In this document: positions 1-5,325 of the stretch, in pieces
Numbering within the stretch: position 1 is the stretch's first letter
Layout: the number at the start of each line of letters is the position of its first letter
Assembly (NCBI GenBank): GCA_946183095.1
Contig: CAMHBE010000165.1
Span: 1-5,325, forward strand
Reading direction: 5' to 3'
Origin: an uncultured Clostridia bacterium
GTDB taxonomy: Bacteria > Bacillota > Clostridia > Oscillospirales > Ruminococcaceae
DNA length: 5,325 nucleotides
Notes under the pieces: model-generated
Told to the model about the DNA's origin: nothing
Seen by the model: only the letters and a program-made list of their open reading frames with translations
Database searches by the model: none
Position numbers and translations under genes: made by a program

Positions 1-1224
1 TATCTCAAGTATCTTGTCGAATTTGTCGCTGATAGTGTCGTAGCGGTAAACGCTGTGATTCGTTGAGATATACAGGTCGCTTTCATATCCGAAGGAATAC
101 TTCGGGTATTCCTCATCGGGGAAGGGGACTTTTTCCGCGTCACCCGAGGGAGTTATGCGTATAACTGCGTGCTGGAGCAGGTCGGTGAAATACCAGTTCC
201 CGTTGATATAGTTCATTGCCGATATGCACAGGTATTCATCGTTCTTATCCGAGAAGAACATATCATCGAATGTTCCGGACTTTCCGGACTCGGGAGCTTC
301 AAAGAGATAATCGGGATTTACCGAATATGATACATCCCAGTCATAATGACCGAGCTCTTTTATCTCTTCATCGCTTTTCAGAAAGTAGTAATGTGTGACC
401 GCGCCGATATCCCAAGGGTCTTCGGTAGGGTCAATAAATTCGGTGTAACCGCTCTCATAGCGCGGGTCATCCCATGTCGGGTCGGCGTGATACCACTCGC
501 CGCCGATCTTTACCATAACCCATTCATGGTTCATAGGCTCGCTCACGACGGTCACTGCCGGAACACCCGAGTCGTTGAGCAGCAGTGCATACAGCTTTGC
601 ATACCCCGAACATACGCCGTAACCGTCACGCAGCAGTCCCGTCACGACATGAGCGTCGTCGTGATACAGATCCCCGCCGCTGCTGTCGGTCCCCACCGGG
701 TCGGGATAATCCGCGCAAAGTATTACGAAATCATACAATATCAGCGCTTTCTCAATGTCGGTCATTTTGCGGGACACGAGCGACTGCGCGGTGCGGTATC
801 TTGCGGCAATCAGGTCTTTATCCTTGTTTATGCGCTCCATATCGCATTTTCCGTCGCTGCCTATGTATTTTTCGGGGTATTCGATCCTCACGCCGGTGAA
901 ATTGCCGCCGACATTGCCTTCTATCACGATATTGACATAAGTTTCGCTGTACTTGCCGAACATGAAGCTCGCGTTATCCCCGTTGTTGATAGTAAATGCG
1001 GTGAACAGCTCATTGAAGGCGGTACCGTCGCTGCCGTTATAGATGCCGTATTCCGACAGCGACATATAAGTCTCGCCGTTCTTTATGGTCTTACGGTAAG
1101 CGTCAAGCACCTTGTTCAGTGTTTTGGTAGGTATCACCGTGTCACCGTAAACGGCACCCGCGCCGGTACATAACAGCGACATTGCCATTAACACGGTAAG
1201 AATGACAGATAATATCTTTTTCAT
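1..1224 (-). CDS. Secreted transglutaminase-like (papain-fold) protein, 3' end off the window
   Basis: An open frame of 408 codons runs from an ATG at 1224 to the left edge without a stop. Residues 1-24 look like a Sec signal peptide: MKK, a hydrophobic core, then a likely cut after Ala-Gly-Ala. Cys19 lacks a proper lipobox. A transglutaminase-core domain (the family of microbial transglutaminase-like proteases) spans about residues 150-260. The likely triad is Cys205 in GVCSGYAKLY, His233 in MNHEWVMVK and Asp248 in WYHADPTWDD. From about residue 309 a different region begins, with two stretches of the type 'gNWYFTD..AVIRI' and 'SDLYISTNHSVYRYD', which resemble blades of a beta-propeller. The start is set by GGGAG five bases upstream. 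The gene begins 21 nt after argF in the same direction, so it is probably cotranscribed. Substrate and role are unknown; hydrolysis or cross-linking of extracellular protein is only inferred from the fold. Confidence 0.88.
   Translation of the reverse strand, partial: MKKILSVILTVLMAMSLLCTGAGAVYGDTVIPTKTLNKVLDAYRKTIKNGETYMSLSEYGIYNGSDGTAFNELFTAFTINNGDNASFMFGKYSETYVNIVIEGNVGGNFTGVRIEYPEKYIGSDGKCDMERINKDKDLIAARYRTAQSLVSRKMTDIEKALILYDFVILCADYPDPVGTDSSGGDLYHDDAHVVTGLLRDGYGVCSGYAKLYALLLNDSGVPAVTVVSEPMNHEWVMVKIGGEWYHADPTWDDPRYESGYTEFIDPTEDPWDIGAVTHYYFLKSDEEIKELGHYDWDVSYSVNPDYLFEAPESGKSGTFDDMFFSDKNDEYLCISAMNYINGNWYFTDLLQHAVIRITPSGDAEKVPFPDEEYPKYSFGYESDLYISTNHSVYRYDTISDKFDKILEI
273..290 (-). repeat. 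Perfect tandem duplication of 9 bp inside the transglutaminase-like gene
   Basis: Two adjacent copies of AGTCCGGAA on the coding strand encode the run Glu-Ser-Gly-Lys-Ser-Gly-Thr at about residues 312-318. The unit is three codons, so the frame is kept. It lies at the join between the catalytic region and the propeller-like region, where a flexible linker would tolerate length change. Confidence 0.8.
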
Positions 1225-1229
1225 ATTCA

Positions 1230-1234
1230 CTCCC
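1230..1234 (-). promoter_or_regulatory. Ribosome binding site of the transglutaminase-like gene
   Basis: GGGAG lies five bases before the ATG at 1224, inside the 21-nt gap after argF. It supports this start and translation from the arg transcript. No hairpin with a U-tract is seen in the gap. Confidence 0.7.
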
Positions 1235-1245
1235 GGAAAGTGCGG

Positions 1246-2124
1246 TCACTTCATCAGCAGTACCATTACAGCTTTCTGTGCATGAAGTCTGTTCTCGGCT
1301 TCTTCAAATATTTCGTTTGCGTGGGCTTCAAAGACCTTCTCGGTGATCTCTTCCTCTCTGTGTGCGGGCAGGCAGTGCTGTACCATAGCGTCGGGCTTTG
1401 CGGCTGCCATGAATGCGATCTTCCTCTTCTCGGCTTCACCCTCCTGACCCATGGATGCCCACACGTCGGTATAGATGACATCGGCGTTTTCGGCAGCCCT
1501 GACAGGATCGTTCACAAGCTCGAACTTGTCGCCGTATGTCTTTGCAAAGTCAAGTATCTCGGAAGGCGGATAATAACCCTCGGGGCAGGCGAGAGATACG
1601 CTCATGCCCATTTTAAGACAGCCCACAGTCAGCGAGTTCGCCATGTTGTTGCCGTCGCCTATGAAGCAGAATTTCAGCCCGTCGAGCTTGTTCTTGAACT
1701 CTCTTATGGTCATAAGGTCAGCGAGCACCTGACAGGGATGCGCAAAGTCGGTGAGCCCGTTGATTATCGGGATAGAACCGTATTTTGCAAGATCATCGAC
1801 TTCCTTTTGCTCGAAAGTTCTGATCATGATACCGCTTAGATACCGTGAGAGCACTCTTGCGGTGTCCTGCACGGGCTCACCTCTGCCGATCTGAAGATCT
1901 TTCGACGAGAGGAACAGCGGGTGTCCGCCGAGCTGATACATACCTGTTTCAAATGAAACTCTCGTTCTTGTGGAGGATTTCTGGAATATCATGCCGAGCG
2001 TCTTGCCTTCAAGGTGTTTGTGGGGAATGCCGTTTTTCAGTTCGTATTTGAGCTGGTCGGCGAGGTTCAGTATCTCGGTTATCTCTTCGGGTGTAAGGTC
2101 GAGTAATTTCAGCAAGTGCTTCAT
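1246..2124 (-). CDS. argF: Ornithine carbamoyltransferase
   Basis: Joins carbamoyl phosphate to ornithine to give citrulline in the cytoplasm, the sixth step of arginine synthesis. The 292-residue product has the carbamoyl-phosphate site STRTR (51-55), HPCQ (129-132), the ornithine loop DVWASMGQE (220-228), the catalytic Cys251 in HCLPAHR (250-256) and ENR (277-279). The SMG loop separates it from aspartate carbamoyltransferase, and the context supports the anabolic enzyme. It is somewhat short for the family (usually about 300-330). Compared with remembered homologues, nine residues with the YQVN element appear to be missing between Phe238 and Met239, although the frame is intact. The start follows AAGGAG and lies 17 nt after argD. 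A secreted transglutaminase-like gene follows after 21 nt. Confidence 0.96.
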   Translation of the reverse strand: MKHLLKLLDLTPEEITEILNLADQLKYELKNGIPHKHLEGKTLGMIFQKSSTRTRVSFETGMYQLGGHPLFLSSKDLQIGRGEPVQDTARVLSRYLSGIMIRTFEQKEVDDLAKYGSIPIINGLTDFAHPCQVLADLMTIREFKNKLDGLKFCFIGDGNNMANSLTVGCLKMGMSVSLACPEGYYPPSEILDFAKTYGDKFELVNDPVRAAENADVIYTDVWASMGQEGEAEKRKIAFMAAAKPDAMVQHCLPAHREEEITEKVFEAHANEIFEEAENRLHAQKAVMVLLMK

Positions 2125-2131
2125 AGTGTTG

Positions 2132-2137
2132 CTCCTT
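2132..2137 (-). promoter_or_regulatory. Ribosome binding site of argF
   Basis: AAGGAG lies seven bases before the argF ATG, wholly within the 17-nt gap after the argD stop. It fixes the start at 2124 and shows that argF is read from the upstream transcript. Confidence 0.8.
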
Positions 2138-2141
2138 TCGT

Positions 2142-3305
2142 TTATGCAAGCAGTTCTGCGAGGATCGCAAGTCCCTTGTCTATCTCTTCGTATGTTATGG
2201 TGAGCGGCGGCAGCAGTCTTACCTTGTCTTTTGCTGTAAGCACCAGCAGACCGTTATCCAGTGCGGCTTTTGCGACATCCTTCGCGTCCTTTGTTTTCAG
2301 GGAGATCCCTATCATCAGTCCGATGCCGCTCACTCCCGCGACTTCATCTATCGCGTTCAGCTTTTCGCGGAAGTATTCGCCTTTCTTCGTGACTTCCGCA
2401 AGGAAAGCGGGATCGGCAGCCTTGTCGAGGACTTTCAGACCACCCGCGCAGCAAACGGGATTGCCGCCGAAAGTGGAGCCGTGAGTTCCCGAAGTCAGAA
2501 CGCCCGAGCATTTTGCACCTGTCAGGCATGCTCCCATAGGCAGACCGCCCGCAATGCCCTTGGCAAGTGTCACGATATCAGGCTTGTGACCGAAATGATC
2601 TCCCGCGAGGAACTTTCCTGTCCTGCCGATACCGGTCTGTACCTCGTCGGCTATCGTCAGCACATCTTTTGGCGCGGTAAGCTCGTATATTGCGTCAACG
2701 AATGCCCGGTCGAGCGCATTAACTCCGCCCTCGCCCTGTATGTGCTCGAACATCACCGCACAAACGGTATCATCGAGCTTTGCTTTGAGGTCGTCGATGT
2801 TGTTGGCTTCAACAAATATGAAGCCTTCCGTGAAAGGGAAGAAGTAGTTGTGGAAAACGTCCTGACCGGTAGCCGACAGTGTTGTTATCGTTCTGCCGTG
2901 GAATGAGTTCACCAGTGTTATGATGTTGTGGCGACCCTTGCCGTATTTGTCGAAACTGTATTTTCTTGCGATCTTTATCGCGCACTCGTTTGCTTCCGCG
3001 CCGGAATTTCCGAAGAACACCTTCTCCATTCCCGCGGCTTCCGTGAGCCGTGCAGCAAAGTCCGCCTGTACTTTTGTGTAGTAGTAATTCGACGTGTGCT
3101 GTATCTTCTTCACCTGTTCGCATACCGCGTCAGCCCATTCACTGTTGCAGTAGCCGAGGGAGTTCGTACCGATACCGCTTCCGAAGTCGATATACTTTTT
3201 ACCGTTTTCGTCTGCGGCAACTTCACCGCTGCCGCTTTCCATAACAAGGGAATACCGCCCGTATGTCCCCATAACGTGTTCGTCGAATTTCTCTATCGTG
3301 TTCAT
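2142..3305 (-). CDS. argD: Acetylornithine aminotransferase
   Basis: A PLP-dependent class III aminotransferase that converts N-acetylglutamate semialdehyde to N-acetylornithine with glutamate as amino donor. The 387-residue product is of normal length. It shows SGAEANE (101-107, phosphate binding), FHGRT (135-139), IQGEGG (189-194), DEVQTGIGRTG (220-230, with Asp220 expected to hold the PLP ring nitrogen), the Schiff-base Lys249 in LAKGIAGGLPMGA, and HGSTFGGNP (275-283). The C-terminal RLLPPLTIT (363-371) is typical of ArgD. Other ornithine or GABA aminotransferases share the fold; the position between argB and argF decides the call. His188 before IQGEGG replaces the Pro of many enzymes, but this position varies. 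The start at 3305 is set by AGGAG. The gap from argB is 14 nt. Confidence 0.97.
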   Translation of the reverse strand: MNTIEKFDEHVMGTYGRYSLVMESGSGEVAADENGKKYIDFGSGIGTNSLGYCNSEWADAVCEQVKKIQHTSNYYYTKVQADFAARLTEAAGMEKVFFGNSGAEANECAIKIARKYSFDKYGKGRHNIITLVNSFHGRTITTLSATGQDVFHNYFFPFTEGFIFVEANNIDDLKAKLDDTVCAVMFEHIQGEGGVNALDRAFVDAIYELTAPKDVLTIADEVQTGIGRTGKFLAGDHFGHKPDIVTLAKGIAGGLPMGACLTGAKCSGVLTSGTHGSTFGGNPVCCAGGLKVLDKAADPAFLAEVTKKGEYFREKLNAIDEVAGVSGIGLMIGISLKTKDAKDVAKAALDNGLLVLTAKDKVRLLPPLTITYEEIDKGLAILAELLA

Positions 3306-3315
3306 ATATAATGAT

Positions 3316-3322
3316 CTCCTTA
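3316..3322 (-). promoter_or_regulatory. Ribosome binding site of argD fused to the argB stop codon
   Basis: The minus strand reads TAAGGAG, in which TAA is the argB stop and its last bases are part of the AAGGAG site for argD, ten bases before the argD ATG. This overlap suggests that ribosomes ending argB help load onto argD. Confidence 0.75.
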
Positions 3323-4174
3323 TTTTATCAGTGTACCTGCACCCTTGTTGGTGAGGAGTTCTATCAGAATCGAGTGGGGGATGCGTCCGTCGATGATGAC
3401 CGACTGCTTTACACCGCGTCGGACGGCTTCCACGCAGCAGTCTATCTTCGGTATCATGCCGCCGGAGATGATACCTTGATTTTTGAGATAGGGCACCTCG
3501 CTTAGTCCCACCTGCGGGATAAGTGTGCTGACATCGTCCTTGTCGCGGAGAAGTCCCACGATATCGGTAAGGAGAACAAGGCTCTCCGCGTGCATTTCCG
3601 CTGCTATACGGGCTGCGGCGGTGTCCGCGTTGATGTTATACACCTTGCCGTCCTCACTGCCCGCAACTGTCGAGATGACCGGGATATAGCCGTGGTCGAG
3701 AGAATCGTTGATTATCTTCGGGTCAACTCTCGTTATTTCGCCCACAAGTCCGAGTTCCGGGTCAAGCTGCTTTGCTTCGATCATGTGGCTGTCAAGTCCG
3801 CAAAGACCGATAGCATTGCCGTTGTGCTGATACAGCTTTTCAACGAGGTCTTTATTGAGCTTGCCGCAGAGTACCATCTGCACTATCTCCACAGTTTCCT
3901 CATCGGTGTAGCGCAGTCCGTTCACGAACTTGCTTTCCTTGCCGACACGTTTGAGCATTGCGTTTATCTCCGGACCGCCGCCGTGAACGAGCACGATCTT
4001 CACGCCGATAGTGCTGAGCAGCACGATATCCGACATTACTGCGTCTTTGAGCGCGTCGTTCGTCATAGCGTTCCCGCCGTACTTGATGACAACGACCTTG
4101 CCGTTATACTTCTGGATGTAGGGCAGGGCATCACTTAAAATGCCCGCGCGGATTTCATTTGAGATGTTTTCCAT
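3320..4174 (-). CDS. argB: Acetylglutamate kinase, arginine-sensitive type
   Basis: Phosphorylates N-acetylglutamate to N-acetylglutamyl phosphate with ATP, the second step of arginine synthesis. The 284-residue product belongs to the amino acid kinase family. It shows KYGGNAM (31-37, with catalytic Lys31), VHGGGPEIN (63-71), GLRYT (86-90), NINADTAA (180-187), LTDIVGL (202-208) and GGMIPK (238-243). About 25 residues precede the first strand, the N-helix known from hexameric, arginine-inhibited enzymes and missing from the shorter E. coli enzyme. The end, GRIPHSILIELLTNKGAGT (263-281), matches the arginine-site signature of that group. Feedback inhibition by arginine is therefore a good inference. 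The start at 4174 follows AGGAG with an eight-base spacer. The preceding gene codes for a small membrane protein and ends 34 nt upstream. Confidence 0.97.
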   Translation of the reverse strand: MENISNEIRAGILSDALPYIQKYNGKVVVIKYGGNAMTNDALKDAVMSDIVLLSTIGVKIVLVHGGGPEINAMLKRVGKESKFVNGLRYTDEETVEIVQMVLCGKLNKDLVEKLYQHNGNAIGLCGLDSHMIEAKQLDPELGLVGEITRVDPKIINDSLDHGYIPVISTVAGSEDGKVYNINADTAAARIAAEMHAESLVLLTDIVGLLRDKDDVSTLIPQVGLSEVPYLKNQGIISGGMIPKIDCCVEAVRRGVKQSVIIDGRIPHSILIELLTNKGAGTLIK

Positions 4175-4182
4175 TTCCTTTG

Positions 4183-4187
4183 CTCCT
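4183..4187 (-). promoter_or_regulatory. Ribosome binding site of argB
   Basis: AGGAG lies eight bases before the argB ATG at 4174. A second purine run (AAAGGAA) directly abuts the ATG and is too close to act as the main site. The site follows an A+T-rich leader of about 15 bases after the inverted repeat at 4204-4222. Confidence 0.7.
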
Positions 4188-4203
4188 GTATTTTATAGTA
4201 TAT

Positions 4204-4222
4204 GTGGTTTAACATAAACCAC
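4204..4222 (-). repeat. Perfect 8-bp inverted repeat overlapping the stop codon of the small membrane-protein gene
   Basis: The minus strand reads GTGGTTTA, a TGT loop, then TAAACCAC. The left arm covers the last codons of the small membrane-protein gene and the right arm includes its TAA stop. In RNA this would be an eight-pair stem with a three-base loop, 16 nt before the argB ribosome binding site. No U-tract follows, so it is not a classic intrinsic terminator. It could be an mRNA processing or stability element, or a protein-binding palindrome; the sequence does not decide. Confidence 0.6.
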
Positions 4223-4601
4223 GCAGACCAGACAGATCGGGCATGAATAATGCCACGAGTATCAATATTACCATAAGGTAACCTATAAAAAGTGTTGCTA
4301 AGATCACAAGAACCGCTCTGATTATCTTCAATATCTTGTTGTCGGTTATCCATGCTGCCAAAGATACCGAGCCGTAAATTAGCGCGGTCTCGAATGACGC
4401 GTAATAGGAACCACTGTCATTGAGGTCAATTATGAAAAGCACTATTCCGTATATCATTATCATAATGGTAAGAATAAGGTTTATTTTGCCGTGCTTCTTT
4501 TTTGACAGGATACCCGTGAACAGCATTGACCACCAAAGAGCGAAAAGAACCAAAGCAATTAATAATAATGTAATGGTATTCTCCTTGATATAAAAACCCA
4601 T
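4209..4601 (-). CDS. Small multi-pass membrane protein of unknown function within the arg operon
   Basis: I do not recognise the family. The 130-residue product is strongly hydrophobic, with likely membrane segments at about 9-31, 40-59, 67-85 (weaker) and 91-119. A basic stretch KKKHGK at 34-39 and another around 89-95 (KILKIIR) suggest cytoplasmic loops, which puts both ends outside. There is no clear signal peptide and no catalytic motif. The start at 4601 follows AGGAG by ten bases; that site is formed by the last two sense codons of argJ, and the gap to argJ is 6 nt. By hand count the region is about 38% GC, against about 50-53% in sampled arg segments, only partly explained by hydrophobic codons. 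Placement suggests cotranscription with the arg genes. A transport or membrane-associated role tied to arginine is speculation. Confidence 0.75.
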   Translation of the reverse strand: MGFYIKENTITLLLIALVLFALWWSMLFTGILSKKKHGKINLILTIMIMIYGIVLFIIDLNDSGSYYASFETALIYGSVSLAAWITDNKILKIIRAVLVILATLFIGYLMVILILVALFMPDLSGLRGLC

Positions 4602-4607
4602 TGAACA

Positions 4608-5325
4608 TTAGCTCCTGTAGTCGCCGTTTATCTTAACATAATCATAAGTGAGGTCACAGCCGTAAGCCATTGCGCCGTTTTCGCCCTGATTGAGGTCAAT
4701 GATTATCGTGATGTCAGTCTCGGTGAGTATCTTCTTAGCAAGCACCTCGTCGAAATCCAGCAGGGAACCCTGTTTGCAGACGTTCAGATAACCGCCCTCG
4801 GAAGCTATATCAATATCTATCTTGTTCACGTCGTAATCCGCGTCCGCATAGCCGAGTGCGCACATGATACGCCCGCAGTTCGCGTCCTCGCCGAACATAG
4901 CCGCTTTGAACAGACTCGACATTATGACCGATTTTGCCGCTGTCTTTGCAGTCTCGAAGCTGTCAGCGCCCTTGACATTGCACTCGATAAGCTTGGTAGC
5001 GCCCTCGCCGTCTCGTGCCATAAAACGCGCGAGGTTCACCATTACTGTCCACAGCGCCTCACAGAAAATGCCGTAATCGTCATTATCTTCGGTTATCTCG
5101 TCGTTTCCCGCACAGCCGTTCGCCATAACAACGCACATATCGTTGGTGGACATATCGCCGTCAACACTTACGCAGTTGAGTGTGTACTGCACATTTTCGC
5201 AGAGCGCCTTTTTCACAAGTTCGGGAGTGATCGCCACGTCACTTGTGATGAATGTCAGCGTTGTTGCCATGTTCGGGTGGATCATGCCGCTGCCTTTGAG
5301 CATACCGCCGACGTGACAGGTCTTG
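4608..5325 (-). CDS. argJ: Bifunctional glutamate N-acetyltransferase / ornithine acetyltransferase (ArgJ), 5' part off the window
   Basis: Moves the acetyl group from N-acetylornithine to glutamate, closing the cyclic arginine pathway; some members also use acetyl-CoA. About 238 residues are visible, the end of the alpha chain and all of the beta chain; the family is about 400 residues. The frame stays open to the right edge (KTCHVGG precedes the Met at 5303), so that Met is internal. The self-cleavage site is KGSGMIHPNMA|TTL: the Thr codon at 5262-5264 becomes the N-terminal nucleophile of the beta chain (218 residues). Other marks are VDGDMSTND, RDGEGATK, FGEDANCGR and the ending YVKINGDYRS, close to the usual YVxINxDYRT. 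Cys stands where Trp is normal in the DxNWGR motif (codon 4875-4877). The next gene starts 6 nt after the stop. argC is expected upstream but is not visible. Confidence 0.95.
   Translation of the reverse strand, partial: KTCHVGGMLKGSGMIHPNMATTLTFITSDVAITPELVKKALCENVQYTLNCVSVDGDMSTNDMCVVMANGCAGNDEITEDNDDYGIFCEALWTVMVNLARFMARDGEGATKLIECNVKGADSFETAKTAAKSVIMSSLFKAAMFGEDANCGRIMCALGYADADYDVNKIDIDIASEGGYLNVCKQGSLLDFDEVLAKKILTETDITIIIDLNQGENGAMAYGCDLTYDYVKINGDYRS
4612..4616 (-). promoter_or_regulatory. Ribosome binding site for the small membrane protein, inside argJ
   Basis: AGGAG is made by the final Arg (AGG) and Ser (AGC) codons of argJ, just before its TAA stop. It lies ten bases before the ATG at 4601. 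An ATG also overlaps the argJ stop (TAATG, at 4608) but is only three bases from the site and opens a different 60-codon frame, so 4601 is preferred. Confidence 0.65.

Noticed and set aside
346..1173. Long plus-strand open frame of 275 codons
   Set aside because: It is antisense to the transglutaminase-like gene, whose signal peptide, catalytic triad and ribosome binding site are clear. The plus-strand product has no recognisable motif and reflects codon bias.
1153..1224. Lipoprotein signal at Cys19 of the transglutaminase-like protein
   Set aside because: The residues before Cys are Ser-Leu-Leu, which lacks the small residue required at -1 of a lipobox. A normal signal peptidase cut after Ala24 fits better.
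1225..1245. Possible terminator after argF
   Set aside because: Only a four-pair CACT/AGTG stem can be drawn, with no U-tract, so it cannot be a convincing intrinsic terminator.
1240..1839. Plus-strand open frame of 199 codons opposite argF
   Set aside because: It is a shadow of argF, which has all family motifs. There is no ribosome binding site or domain to support it.
2116..3311. Several plus-strand open frames opposite argD (104-141 codons)
   Set aside because: All are antisense shadows of argD without supporting signals.
3590..4138. Plus-strand open frame of 182 codons opposite argB
   Set aside because: It is antisense to a fully supported argB with no motif of its own.
4192..4225. 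Promoter-like -10 (TATACT or TATAAA on the minus strand) before argB
   Set aside because: No acceptable -35 element is found 16-18 bases upstream; the candidates such as TGCGTG or GGTTTA are poor. A+T-rich leaders give such matches by chance.
4135..4353. Minus-strand 72-codon frame spanning the junction of the membrane-protein gene and argB
   Set aside because: It overlaps both genes in another frame, and its product is a mixture of their shifted sequences with no ribosome binding site.
4623..5303. ArgJ starting at the Met at 5303
   Set aside because: The frame continues upstream to the window edge, and the Met lies inside the conserved region just before the self-cleavage site, so the true start is off the window.

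Overview
The window is a stretch of about 5.3 kb in which every supported gene lies on the minus strand, so the biological reading direction is right to left. It holds most of an arginine biosynthesis operon, in transcription order argJ (5' end off the right edge), a small unrecognised membrane-protein gene, argB, argD and argF. These are followed by the 5' part of a gene for a secreted transglutaminase-like protein that runs off the left edge. The gaps between genes are 6, 34, 14, 17 and 21 nt. Each downstream gene has its own purine-rich ribosome binding site, and no terminator is visible between genes, so the whole set is probably one transcript.

The likely source is a Gram-positive anaerobe of class Clostridia, with a Ruminococcus-like (Oscillospiraceae) genome as best guess. 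This is an inference from the argJ-B-D-F order, strong GGAG-type ribosome binding sites, GC near 50% in the core genes and the flavour of the protein sequences. No rRNA or other taxonomic marker is present.

The four arg products cover the cyclic pathway from glutamate to citrulline except ArgC, which usually precedes argJ and may lie just beyond the right edge. ArgJ recycles the acetyl group from N-acetylornithine to glutamate, ArgB phosphorylates N-acetylglutamate, ArgD transaminates the semialdehyde, and ArgF makes citrulline from ornithine. ArgB has the N-terminal helix and C-terminal signature of arginine-inhibited enzymes, which fits a cyclic pathway where the kinase is the control point. 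ArgG, ArgH, carbamoyl-phosphate synthase and an ArgR-type regulator are not in the window.

The unusual parts are the two passengers and some details of the enzymes. A 130-residue protein with about four membrane segments, clearly richer in A+T than its neighbours, sits between argJ and argB. Its 3' end forms a perfect 8-bp inverted repeat. A secreted cysteine-protease or transglutaminase-fold protein is fused transcriptionally to the end of the operon. ArgF appears to lack about nine residues of a normally conserved segment, and ArgJ has Cys where a Trp is usual in its conserved D-x-N-W-G-R motif. No stretch longer than 300 bases lacks a gene, and no RNA genes, CRISPR arrays, insertion sequences or clear promoters were found.
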